From: WQXF01 sp031552825
Lineage (GTDB): Bacteria > Bacillota > Clostridia > Christensenellales > Aristaeellaceae
Direction of reading: 5' to 3'
Length of the DNA: 44,054 nucleotides
NCBI GenBank assembly: GCA_031552825.1
Contig: JAVBMD010000006.1
Span: 1-44,054 of the forward strand
Position 1 is the stretch's first letter. Each line of letters opens with the position of its first letter. This document shows, one piece after another, positions 1 through 6,701 of the stretch. A model generated the notes under the pieces. That model was not told the origin of the DNA. It was given only the letters and a program-made list of their open reading frames with translations, and ran no database searches. The translations under genes and the position numbers were made by a program.

Positions 1-101
1 TATAAACAAAAGGCGAAGCAGAACTTGAAGATGGTATGATTTCCGGATTTCAGCCAATTTCAGTTCTGCAGTCGTATCGATCCTACATGGGGCTGGATTG
101 A
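1..101 (+). pseudogene. left-edge open stretch, unrecognised gene remnant
   Basis: A short open frame runs from position 6 to a TGA at 99-101. It contains an ATG at 36 that would give a 21-residue peptide. I do not recognise the sequence. It has no clear ribosome binding site and could be the eroded 3' end of a gene or simply non-coding DNA. Confidence 0.15.
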
Positions 102-171
102 GAGGGCTACGTAGTTGAATAGAATAAATATCACTGGTGCACTTTTTCGACCTTTTAAAGTAGTCAAATCA

Positions 172-180
172 TGCTATAAT
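172..180 (+). promoter_or_regulatory. extended -10 promoter of the toxin-antitoxin pair
   Basis: TGC followed by TATAAT (175-180) is a perfect extended -10 element. No good -35 hexamer lies 16-18 bp upstream, as is common for extended -10 promoters. The antitoxin start is 30 bp downstream. TA operons of this type are usually repressed by the antitoxin-toxin complex, but I see no clear palindrome. Confidence 0.55.
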
Positions 181-209
181 AAGCCTATGAGGAAAAGGAG
201 GTGCTTGTT

Positions 210-479
210 GTGGAAGGTATTCGTCCCTCTGCGGACTTGCGCAATCACTATAATGAAATATCAAAAGTGTGCAAAGAAACAAAGCAACCTGTTTATATCA
301 CGGTGAATGGTCGTGGAGACACGGTGTTGATGGGCGTTGCACAGTATGAGCAAATCAAAGCGGAGCTTGAACTGCTGCGCGTTTTAGCTGAAGCGGAAGA
401 AGATGTGCGACGGGGCAGGGTTGCGCCAGTTGAAGATACATTCACGAGCATTCGGCAAATGCTTGCGATGGGAAAATAG
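210..479 (+). CDS. Phd/YefM-family antitoxin
   Basis: This 89-residue protein (MEGIRPSADLRNHYNEISK...) matches the Phd/YefM antitoxin pattern. An N-terminal DNA-binding beta-alpha fold begins with a SADLRNHYNEI helix. It is followed by a PVYITVNGRGDTVLMGVAQYEQ segment and a C-terminal helix that would wrap the toxin. The start is decided by the AGGAGG at 196-201, which places the GTG at 210 eight bases downstream; the upstream GTG at 201 overlaps the Shine-Dalgarno itself. The toxin gene begins two bases after the stop, so the pair is one transcript. Family membership directs the role: neutralise the toxin and repress the operon. Confidence 0.88.
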   Translation: MEGIRPSADLRNHYNEISKVCKETKQPVYITVNGRGDTVLMGVAQYEQIKAELELLRVLAEAEEDVRRGRVAPVEDTFTSIRQMLAMGK

Positions 480-481
480 CT

Positions 482-793
482 ATGGCATACAAAGTTCTAC
501 GAACAGATAGGGCCAACGACCAACTGCATGAAGTCATCCAGTACATCATGATGGATTCAGGCAGCGTAGACATCGCGTTAAGCTATTTGGAAAAAGTTGA
601 ACATATGGTAAGGCTGCTGGCTGAACAACCCCATTTAGGTTCATATCCTCGATACAGCATATTGAAGAAGCAAGGCTATCGGGTGCTTATCGTCGAACGC
701 CACCTCATCTTTTACAAAGTGAATGAAGCAGCGGAACAGGTTGTCCTACATGCATTTGTGGATGCACGACGCGAATATCGAAATCTTGTTTGA
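482..793 (+). CDS. RelE/ParE-superfamily toxin
   Basis: The 103-residue basic protein has the RelE/ParE toxin layout. An N-terminal helical pair (ANDQLHEVIQYIMMDSGSVDIALSYLEKVEHMVRLL) is followed by the PHLGSYPRY turn. Next comes a beta sheet with YRVLIVERHLIFYKV and a C-terminal AFVDARREYRNLV strand. The Arg/Tyr-rich end is where RelE-like ribosome-dependent mRNA interferases keep catalytic residues. ParE-type gyrase poisons share the fold, so the target cannot be fixed from sequence. It lies directly behind its antitoxin in the usual antitoxin-first order. Confidence 0.88.
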   Translation: MAYKVLRTDRANDQLHEVIQYIMMDSGSVDIALSYLEKVEHMVRLLAEQPHLGSYPRYSILKKQGYRVLIVERHLIFYKVNEAAEQVVLHAFVDARREYRNLV

Positions 794-858
794 GCAGGTG
801 GGTATGAACAGATACACCCTTATACGATGCAATTGCATTCTTACACGGTACTCAAAAA

Positions 859-892
859 ACACCTTTCTGGCGCTTATCGCCTAGGAAAGTGT
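859..892. repeat. imperfect 34-bp palindrome downstream of the toxin gene
   Basis: The arms ACACcTTTC and GAAAgtGT, with inner arms GGCG and CGCC around CTTAT, form a hairpin about 65 bases after the toxin stop. It lacks a T-run, so it may be a processing or stability hairpin rather than a terminator. The rest of 794-950 shows no gene, apart from a small CAAAAA/TTTTTG hairpin near 923-942. Confidence 0.4.
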
Positions 893-952
893 GGGAGTTC
901 AAATGGTGCCGCTATTGCCATTCAAAAAAACCTAGCTTTTTGACAATAAGAG

Positions 953-1138
953 CCGCTCGGCCAGAGTGGCTCAGACTATCAACAAAGTCAGACCGTCGAG
1001 AAATGTCCAGATGTGGGCGAAGCACAAGCGTGTCCGCAGGAGGCGTACACTGGTACGCCGACAAGGCGCGCGCTGGGCTGAACCCGCAGATGGGCGTTTA
1101 TCGACGGTCTGAACCGCTCGGCCAGAGTGGCTCTTATT
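953..1138. repeat. palindromic repeat copy A inserted in a terminator-like hairpin
   Basis: The element core is 987-1112, with 13-bp and 12-bp terminal inverted arms (GTCAGACCGTCGA / TCGACGGTCTGA). It is in reverse orientation relative to copies B, C and D. It keeps the shared TTTGTTGATAG tail on its other side (976-986). A 20-bp direct repeat (CCGCTCGGCCAGAGTGGCTC) flanks it at 953-972 and 1114-1133. The outer ends AATAAGAGCC (944-954) and GGCTCTTATT (1129-1138) are complementary, so a longer hairpin was split by the insertion. Small open frames inside it are not credible genes. It occupies most of the 448-bp gap between the toxin gene and the next gene. Confidence 0.85.
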
Positions 1139-1150
1139 GGTCTTTTGGGA

Positions 1151-1179
1151 TGGTCATGTGTCGCATTAGATGATATAAT
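1151..1179 (+). promoter_or_regulatory. promoter of the secreted-protein gene
   Basis: A TGGTCA -35-like hexamer (1151-1156) is 17 bp from TATAAT (1174-1179), which is preceded by TGA to give an extended -10. It lies immediately after repeat copy A and 62 bp before the chosen start. Confidence 0.6.
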
Positions 1180-1241
1180 GGAAAAAAGTGCCGAGAGCAA
1201 CCCGGGGGACGCGGCTGTCTGAGAGAAGAGGGGGGATTTTC

Positions 1242-2432
1242 ATGAAGAGAAGTTGCGCGATCGGTCTGTGTGTGGTGTTGTGTTTGGGTTTTATCACGCC
1301 GGGATTGAGCCAGAGCGGGAAAACCAGCGACGCTCGCGCCGACCGACCCGTCGATTATGGCACATGGATATCTTCGCGCTTTAGGATCGAGGCTCCGGAC
1401 GCGTTTGAGAGGCTGCAGTCGTACTCGGAGGAGGAGGCGGACGAAGGCGAAGCCCTCGCCAGAATCGCTTATCCGTACGAGTGGCCGACGCGCTACCTTC
1501 ACGGCGCGCTGCCAGAGTACATGGGGCAGGGATGGATCGCTGATCTGCGCGTAATATACCCGGCTTGGTCGACTGAGGCGGAATGCATGCGCAGCCTCAG
1601 CTGGACCATGTACGAATACAAGCCTGAAGAGCTTGAGGCATTTCTGCTGAGCCTGCGCGAAGCCGGTTATACCGAGAGCACAGACGAAAAGCTGCTCGAG
1701 CAAGTGCGCAAGGCGTACACGCCGGTATCCACCTCCTATGGGGTGCTGGTTAAGGATGGCGTTCAATTTCACTACTATACCGCGCAGAACGGCCCGATGA
1801 AGGACGGCGTTATGGCGGAGTTCACCTATCCGGAAGACCTCGACGATTCGGAGCGCGCGGCTCTCGATAGCGTCAAAAACGGGGGTAGCGGCGATTATGT
1901 GCACTTCGCCTGCGATTTCTTAGACCCTAAGGAACCGGACTTTAGCCTCGCCAAGGATACCCAACTGAAGATCATGGAGGGAGCCACGCCTGACGAAGTG
2001 GTCTTTGACGAGGTCTATGAGGAAATCATCCGGACAGTGGCGTATGACGCGCCGAGCGCTTGGCCGAAGGAAGCCGTTGGCAACTTGATTCCGGAGTACA
2101 CGTTGCCCGGCACGATCTCTAACTTTCAGATCACCACGCCTAAGGACAAGCCCGAGGGACAGAACATGCTCGTGAGTACCGTCTACATCGAAGATGCTCC
2201 CGCGAGCGCGTTTGAGGATTATGCCGAACAACTCGTCGCGCACGGGTATCGCCGGGTGGCCCCGGAGCAATATCACGGAGGGGATACCGCAACCGCGCAG
2301 AAAGTGAAAGCGTGCGCAGTGTTTTTCTATCCAGGTATGCGCTGCTATTTGGCCATCGACAATCAGGCGGGCGAGGATATACTTTTGATCTCGTTGCGGC
2401 GCGACGGGCGGTTGATGGAGCTCTATAATTAA
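1242..2432 (+). CDS. secreted protein of unknown function with two internal repeats
   Basis: I do not recognise this 396-residue protein. It starts with a Sec signal peptide (MKRSCAIGLCVVLCLGFITPGLSQS), so it should be exported. The start is fixed by AGAGGGGGG at 1228-1236 before the ATG; an upstream ATG at 1188 has no such site and would mask the signal peptide. Two related segments of about 63 residues are visible, 81-143 and 274-336. Both begin WP, then pass G.LPEY or N.IPEY, a hydrophobic strand, and end in a helix finishing AGY or HGY. This suggests a duplicated alpha/beta domain. It is acidic, has no catalytic motif I can name, and is monocistronic between two invaded terminators. Confidence 0.8.
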   Translation: MKRSCAIGLCVVLCLGFITPGLSQSGKTSDARADRPVDYGTWISSRFRIEAPDAFERLQSYSEEEADEGEALARIAYPYEWPTRYLHGALPEYMGQGWIADLRVIYPAWSTEAECMRSLSWTMYEYKPEELEAFLLSLREAGYTESTDEKLLEQVRKAYTPVSTSYGVLVKDGVQFHYYTAQNGPMKDGVMAEFTYPEDLDDSERAALDSVKNGGSGDYVHFACDFLDPKEPDFSLAKDTQLKIMEGATPDEVVFDEVYEEIIRTVAYDAPSAWPKEAVGNLIPEYTLPGTISNFQITTPKDKPEGQNMLVSTVYIEDAPASAFEDYAEQLVAHGYRRVAPEQYHGGDTATAQKVKACAVFFYPGMRCYLAIDNQAGEDILLISLRRDGRLMELYN

Positions 2433-2489
2433 GATGCGTATTTGGAGATGCCTCCGAGGAGGGAAAGCAAAAAGCTCACGTCGGCGGCC

Positions 2490-2614
2490 TCAGACCGTCG
2501 ATAAACGCCCATCTGCGGGTTCAGCCCAGCGCGCGCCTTGTCGGCGTACCAGTGTACGCCTCCTGCGGACACGCTTGTGCTTCGCCCACATCTGGACATT
2601 TCTCGACGGTCTGA
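2490..2614. repeat. palindromic repeat copy B
   Basis: This copy is about 125 bp, with outer inverted arms TCAGACCGTCGA and TCGACGGTCTGA and a central perfect hairpin GGCGTAC-cagt-GTACGCC. The whole unit is an imperfect palindrome that would fold as one long hairpin on either strand. It is followed by the tail TTGTTGATAGCCTGAGCTCACGCC. The start of copy C lies 157 bp after the start of B, which suggests tandem duplication of element plus tail. Confidence 0.9.
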
Positions 2615-2646
2615 CCTTGTTGATAGCCTGAGCTCACGCCGGTGGG

Positions 2647-2767
2647 GTCAGACCGTCGATAAACGCCCATCTGCGGGTTCAGCCCAGCGCGCGCCTTGTC
2701 GGCGTACCAGTCCTCCTGCGGACACGCTTGTGCTTCGCCCACATCTGGACATTTCTCGACGGTCTGA
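2647..2767. repeat. palindromic repeat copy C
   Basis: It is nearly identical to copy B and in the same orientation, but lacks about eight bases of the central hairpin (after GTACCAG). The tail TTTGTTGATAGCCTGA follows. The 518-bp interval 2433-2950 holds no gene: it consists of the split terminator, copies B and C, and the ohrR promoter. Confidence 0.9.
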
Positions 2768-2877
2768 CTTTGTTGATAGCCTGAAGCTCACTACGGTGGG
2801 CTTTTTGCTTTTGCTCCGATCTTGATCTACGCGGATGGCGTGCGAAACAAAACAAACGCGGTTATTTTGATTTTACA

Positions 2878-2920
2878 CAATTTAATTTTAATTGATTATT
2901 TCGCCGTTCTATGCTATGAT
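2878..2920 (+). promoter_or_regulatory. ohrR promoter with overlapping palindromic operator
   Basis: TTGATT (2892-2897) is spaced 17 bp from TATGAT (2915-2920), which is preceded by TGC. The AT-rich palindrome CAATTTAATTTTAATTG (2878-2894) has seven of eight matching pairs and overlaps the -35 box. It is a good candidate for an OhrR operator and autorepression. Confidence 0.55.
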
Positions 2921-2950
2921 GGTCGCATCCGAATCCTAGGAGGTGCGTGA

Positions 2951-3391
2951 TTGGATTCGCTGAAACTTGAGAATCAGCTCTGCTTTCCGCTGTACGCGGC
3001 GGCGCGTGGCGTGGTAAAGCTGTACACGCCGCTGCTGGAAGCCATCGGCCTGACTTACACCCAATATGTGACGATGATGCTGCTGTGGGAACACAAGCGC
3101 CTGACGGTCAAGCAGTTGGGCGAGCGGTTGTACCTAGATTCGGGCACGCTGACGCCGCTGCTGAAAAAGCTGGAGGCGCAAGGGCTGGTCACGCGACGGC
3201 GCTCTTTGGAAGATGAGCGCAGCCTGATCGTCACGCTCACGGACGCGGGCGAGGCGCTACGCGAAAAGGCGCTGGGCATTCCTCAGGCCATCGGGCAGTG
3301 CCTCCGGCTGGACGCAAAAGAAGCCAAGACGCTCTATACTCTTTTATACAAGCTGATGGGCCAATACGACGCAATGGAAGAAGGAGAATGA
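2951..3391 (+). CDS. ohrR: OhrR, organic-hydroperoxide-sensing MarR repressor
   Basis: The 146-residue MarR-family protein is very close to Bacillus OhrR, with the segments KLENQLCFPLYA, LTYTQYVTMMLLWEH, LYLDSGTLTPLLKKLE and DERS. Cys11 in NQLCF corresponds to the single reactive cysteine of one-Cys OhrR, whose oxidation releases DNA. The winged helix-turn-helix is at about residues 45-100. The start is TTG at 2951, seven bases behind AGGAGG (2938-2943); the nearby GTG codons are out of frame. The stop overlaps the ATGA upstream of the peroxidase gene, so the two are co-transcribed. Unusually, the partner is a glutathione peroxidase-type enzyme, not Ohr. Confidence 0.9.
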   Translation: MDSLKLENQLCFPLYAAARGVVKLYTPLLEAIGLTYTQYVTMMLLWEHKRLTVKQLGERLYLDSGTLTPLLKKLEAQGLVTRRRSLEDERSLIVTLTDAGEALREKALGIPQAIGQCLRLDAKEAKTLYTLLYKLMGQYDAMEEGE

Positions 3392-3393
3392 AC

Positions 3394-3927
3394 ATGAACG
3401 CATATGATTTTACCGTCAAGGACAACAAGGGCAATCCCGTCTCTCTGGCGGCGTACAAGGGCAAAGTGCTGTTGATTGTCAACACCGCTACCAAGTGCGG
3501 CCTGACGCCGCAGTACGAGGCGCTGGAATCGCTGTATCAAAAGTATCAGGATAGAGGGCTGGAGATACTAGACTTCCCCTGCAACCAGTTTCTAGGGCAG
3601 GCTCCCGGCACCGACGAGCAGATCACCGAGTTCTGCACGCTCAACTACGGAACCACTTTCCCGCGCTTTCAGAAGATCGACGTCAACGGTAAGGACGCCG
3701 ATCCGTTGTACGCATGGCTGCGGCAGCAAGCGCCCCAGGATCAGGCGGACGAGGAAAGCAGGTCCTTCGAGAAGAAGGTGAAGGTCTTGAAGCCCTTCGC
3801 CAAGGCGGGCGACATCAAGTGGAATTTCGGCAAATTCCTGATTGACCGGGCGGGCGACGTCTGCGGCCGTTATTCCCCGGCGATGAAGCCTCAACAGTTA
3901 GAAACGGAGATCGAGAAACTGCTGTAG
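3394..3927 (+). CDS. glutathione peroxidase-family peroxidase (Cys type)
   Basis: The 177-residue protein has the GPx thioredoxin fold with the expected tetrad. Cys35 is in TATKCGLT (cysteine where animal enzymes have selenocysteine), Gln65 is in FPCNQF, and Trp143-Asn144 are in WNFGKF. Bacterial enzymes of this kind usually reduce hydroperoxides with thioredoxin rather than glutathione. AAGGAG at 3381-3386 favours ATG 3394 (spacing 7) over ATG 3388 (spacing 1). The gene follows ohrR in the same transcript and is probably induced by organic peroxides. It converges on the LacI gene with only six bases between stops and no visible terminator. It is notable that it does not use selenocysteine in a genome that makes it. 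Confidence 0.92.
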   Translation: MNAYDFTVKDNKGNPVSLAAYKGKVLLIVNTATKCGLTPQYEALESLYQKYQDRGLEILDFPCNQFLGQAPGTDEQITEFCTLNYGTTFPRFQKIDVNGKDADPLYAWLRQQAPQDQADEESRSFEKKVKVLKPFAKAGDIKWNFGKFLIDRAGDVCGRYSPAMKPQQLETEIEKLL

Positions 3928-3933
3928 AGGTGA

Positions 3934-4983
3934 TTACTCCAGCTTGCGATAGCCTAGCTTTGCCCCGCAGCTTTCCCGCACCACCAAGGTGGAATCCCGC
4001 ATCAGGCTAAAGGGCTGCGGATGGCTTTCCTGCGCCGCCAACAGTTCCCGGATGGCGCTCTTGGCATGCTCCAAGGGATGCAGCTCCATCGAGGTTAAGG
4101 GCGGATCGGTATAGGGACAAAAAAATTGGTTGTCACAACCGATGATGGCCATGTCGTCGGGCAACCTTAGCCCCATTTGCTTTAGCTGTTTCATCGCGCC
4201 CAGCGCTACCAAGTCGTTGAAGGCAATCATGGCGGTGGGCCAGCAGCGGCTGTCCAGGCTGGATAAGAGCCGGAGCACCGCGCGCTCTCCGCTCTCTGCA
4301 TCAAAGCCGTTTTCGTGGTGATACGACGGATTATCCGGCAAACCCAGCGCGTGCAATTCATCCAAAAAGCCCTGCCCTCTGGCGCCGGAGCCGCCCACTT
4401 GCAACGAACCGCCGATAAAGGCGATGCGCCGGTGGCCGAGCGTATGCAGATGCCGTACCGCGTGGCGCATGCAGCTCGCTAGGTCGTTGTATAGGCAGAT
4501 GCAGTTTAGCGCGGCGTGGGGCGGGCAAATGGCCACGACGGGCATGTATTGCCCTAGGCGCTTTAGCGCGTCGGTCAAGCCGGGACGGCTGGCCTCTAAA
4601 ATGCCGCCGACAAAGAAAGCGCCGTTCAGGCGGCGGCTAACCATCTCGTCCACCACGGCGTCGTCGATCGGCGCGTCGCTGGGAATCTGGCGCAGCCAGA
4701 TGGAGTAGCCATTGCGCCGCGCCTCTTCCTCCGCGGAGGAAAACAACTGCGCAAAGTAGGGGTTGATGATTTCCGGCAAGATGATGCCGATGGTTTTGTT
4801 TTGGCCGTTTTCTAGCCCGCGAGCGATTGCGCTGGGGGAATAGCCATACTTGTCAACGATTTGCTGCACTTTTTCCCGGGTTTGCGGGCGCACGTTGGAT
4901 TGCCCCGTAATCACGCGGGTAACCGTGGCCGTAGAGACACCTGCCGCCCTAGCTACGTCGTAAATGGTGATTCTTTTCTCCAA
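3934..4983 (-). CDS. LacI-family transcriptional regulator of the carbohydrate locus
   Basis: This is a 349-residue LacI/GalR protein. The N-terminal helix-turn-helix (ITIYDVARAAGVSTATVTRVITG) is followed by the hinge helix (YSPSAIARGLENGQNKTIGIILP). The remainder is a periplasmic-binding-protein-like effector domain (IGCDNQFFCPYTDPPLTSMELHP). I chose TTG at 4981-4983 because AGAGGAA precedes it by about six bases; an ATG at 5031 would add an unconserved tail without a binding site. It diverges from the sugar transporter operon, and perfect LacI-type operators lie near both promoters, so it probably controls the locus and itself. The inducer is unknown, presumably a sugar released by the enzymes encoded downstream. 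Confidence 0.92.
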   Translation of the reverse strand: MEKRITIYDVARAAGVSTATVTRVITGQSNVRPQTREKVQQIVDKYGYSPSAIARGLENGQNKTIGIILPEIINPYFAQLFSSAEEEARRNGYSIWLRQIPSDAPIDDAVVDEMVSRRLNGAFFVGGILEASRPGLTDALKRLGQYMPVVAICPPHAALNCICLYNDLASCMRHAVRHLHTLGHRRIAFIGGSLQVGGSGARGQGFLDELHALGLPDNPSYHHENGFDAESGERAVLRLLSSLDSRCWPTAMIAFNDLVALGAMKQLKQMGLRLPDDMAIIGCDNQFFCPYTDPPLTSMELHPLEHAKSAIRELLAAQESHPQPFSLMRDSTLVVRESCGAKLGYRKLE

Positions 4984-5054
4984 ACGCGTTCCTCTTTTCT
5001 TGGCGAAGGATGGCATGGCGTGAGTCGGCAAGGCAGCTTCCTTGCGTTTATCCT

Positions 5055-5104
5055 ATTATATAGGGCATCAAAGAAAAACGCAAGAAGAAATGTAAGCGAT
5101 AACA
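5055..5104 (-). promoter_or_regulatory. LacI gene promoter and operator 1
   Basis: On the minus strand TTGCGT (5078-5083) is 17 bp from TATAAT (5055-5060). TGTAAGCGATAACA (5091-5104), a perfect match to the LacI/CcpA-type consensus TGWAANCGNTNWCA, lies just upstream of the -35. Confidence 0.6.
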
Positions 5105-5182
5105 TTTTGTGTGTATGAATTTGCGGAAAAGATCTAGCGTCAGCGCGCGCGCCGTAGAATAGAGAAAAATTTGCAAAAGATA

Positions 5183-5285
5183 TTGACAAATTGATTGGGC
5201 AAGGTGTACTATTTGAACACAAGGCACGAGAAATACGGGGAATTTTAAGGCGAAACATTTTTCCGAATCGATGTAACCGATAACA
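5183..5285 (+). promoter_or_regulatory. promoter and operator 2 of the sugar uptake operon
   Basis: TTGACA (5183-5188) is 18 bp from TACTAT (5207-5212). TGTAACCGATAACA (5272-5285), also a perfect match to the operator consensus and nearly identical to operator 1, lies downstream of the inferred transcription start. It would act as a roadblock or form a loop with the site 181 bp away. CcpA recognises the same consensus, so catabolite repression is an alternative. Confidence 0.6.
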
Positions 5286-5332
5286 TTTTCCCTTATTTGT
5301 CTCGAGCAAAATTTAAAGGAGGAGTATACCCC

Positions 5333-6580
5333 ATGAAAAAACTGTTGGCTATCTTGCTTTGCCTGTCTATGGTGTTTTCCTGCGTTGCTTTCGCGGCAGC
5401 CGAAGGGAAGACCACGCTGACCGTGGCGTGCTGGGACTACGACAAGACGCCCTACTATGCTGCCATCAAGGCCGCGTATGAGGCCGCCAATCCGGACGTG
5501 ACCATTGAATGGGTGGATTTGGCTTCCCAAGATTACAACATCAAGACCTCCACGATGCTCTCCGGTGGCGACACCACCGATCTGTTCTGCGTGAAGGAGC
5601 TGTCCGACCTGCAGAATTGGGCCAAGGAAGGCTTTGTCACAAAAATGAGCGACAAGATCGCCGCCGACGCCTACGATATGTCCAAGTATGCGGGCATGGA
5701 TAAGTGCTATGTGCTGGACGGCACCCAGGACTATTATGCGCTGCCCTTCCGCGCGGATTTCTGGGTTCTTTACTACAACAAGACCTTGTTCGACAAGGCT
5801 GGCGTTGCGTACCCGACCAATGACATGACGTGGGATCAGTACGCGGAGTTGGCCAAGAGCATGGCGAAGGACGGCGTGTACGGCACCCATTACCACACCT
5901 GGCTGAGCGCCGTGGCCAACTGGGCGGTCTGCGATGGCGTGAACACCCTCGCCGATGGCAAGTATGACGACCTGAAGTACTTCTATGAGCTGTATCAGGG
6001 GCTGGAAGACGCAGGCGTCTGCATGACGTATGACGAGCTCAAGGCTGCCAACCTGCATTACTCCGGCGCTTTTGCGCAGGGCAATATCGCGATGATGCCC
6101 ATGGGCTATTGGTTCGCGGCGACCATGATCGGCTACGTGAAGGACGGCACCGCCAAGTTTGACTGGGGCATCACCTCGGTTCCGCATCTGGATGGCGTGG
6201 CGCCCGGCTCTTCCTTCGGCTCTCCCACCGGCATCGCCATCAACGCCAAGAGCGCCAATCAGGATGCCGCTTGGGCGTTCGCTTCGTGGATGTGCTCTGA
6301 GGATGGAGCCAAGGCCATCGCCGCCACGGGCACGCGTCCTGCTTACGTCAGCGCGGATGTTGCCGCTGTGATGGCTTCCGCCGAGGGCTTCCCCACGGAC
6401 GAAACCAGCTTGGCCGCTTTGCTGCCCGCCTCCATCGCGTTGGAATGGCCGGTCGGAGCTGGCGTTGGCGATATCAAGACCGCTGTAAACGAGGAGCATA
6501 CCCTCATCATGACCCGTGAGATCAGCATTGATGAAGGCATTGCGGCGATGGAATCCCGCGCCGCCGAGTTCATCAAGTAA
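5333..6580 (+). CDS. extracellular sugar-binding protein of an ABC importer
   Basis: The 415-residue family 1 solute-binding protein starts with a secretion signal (MKKLLAILLCLSMVFSCVAFAAAEG). The mature part begins TTLTVACWDYDKTPYY and contains the usual FRADFWVLYYNKTLFDKAGV and MPMGYWFAA segments. Whether Cys17 is lipidated is uncertain, because VFSC is a poor lipobox. The start is supported by AAAGGAGGAG just upstream. It is the first gene of the transporter operon and is followed by a partial terminator, which would raise its expression above that of the permeases. Its ligand is likely an oligosaccharide, judged by the neighbouring enzymes. Confidence 0.92.
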   Translation: MKKLLAILLCLSMVFSCVAFAAAEGKTTLTVACWDYDKTPYYAAIKAAYEAANPDVTIEWVDLASQDYNIKTSTMLSGGDTTDLFCVKELSDLQNWAKEGFVTKMSDKIAADAYDMSKYAGMDKCYVLDGTQDYYALPFRADFWVLYYNKTLFDKAGVAYPTNDMTWDQYAELAKSMAKDGVYGTHYHTWLSAVANWAVCDGVNTLADGKYDDLKYFYELYQGLEDAGVCMTYDELKAANLHYSGAFAQGNIAMMPMGYWFAATMIGYVKDGTAKFDWGITSVPHLDGVAPGSSFGSPTGIAINAKSANQDAAWAFASWMCSEDGAKAIAATGTRPAYVSADVAAVMASAEGFPTDETSLAALLPASIALEWPVGAGVGDIKTAVNEEHTLIMTREISIDEGIAAMESRAAEFIK

Positions 6581-6614
6581 TACCAATCGATAAGAGGTTT
6601 GCCCATTCGTTCAA

Positions 6615-6658
6615 GAGGGAGGGCGGGTACTGTCCCTCCCTCCTTCTTTTTCTTCTTA
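6615..6658 (+). terminator. intercistronic terminator after the binding-protein gene
   Basis: GAGGGAGGG (6615-6623) and CCCTCCCTC (6634-6642) form a nine-pair stem followed by CTTCTTTTTCTTCTT. It probably attenuates read-through from the binding protein into the permease genes. Confidence 0.8.
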
Positions 6659-6701
6659 ATCGAATACCTTCGAACACCTTACCATAGAGGGGGGACGCGG
6701 T

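Larger units (their letters stand above)
2464..2811 (+). terminator. intrinsic terminator whose loop contains two repeat copies
   Basis: The arms AAAGCAAAAAGCTCAC (2464-2479) and GTGGGCTTTTTGCTTT (2796-2811) are complementary apart from one wobble pair. They end in a T-rich run, exactly like a rho-independent terminator for the upstream gene. About 316 bp containing palindromic repeat copies B and C lie between the arms. Short GCTCAC...GG(T/C)GGG remnants of the loop recur at 2474-2488, 2631-2646 and about 2786-2800, as if the loop had been duplicated with each copy. Confidence 0.7.

Noticed and set aside
953..1138. Insertion sequence with transposase
   Set aside because: The element is about 126 bp and contains no credible coding frame; at most it is a non-autonomous element.
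889..1200. Small open frames in the repeat copies (also at 2434-2825 and 43748-44026)
   Set aside because: They arise from the palindromic repeat, recur with every copy in whichever frame is open, and have no start signals.
2490..2767. CRISPR array from the repeated units at 2490-2614 and 2647-2767
   Set aside because: Units are 125 bp, palindromic over their whole length, only two in tandem, with no uniform spacers and no cas genes.
5048..6586. 512-residue minus-strand frame opposite the sugar-binding protein
   Set aside because: The sense strand encodes a complete solute-binding protein with signal peptide; the antisense frame lacks family features.
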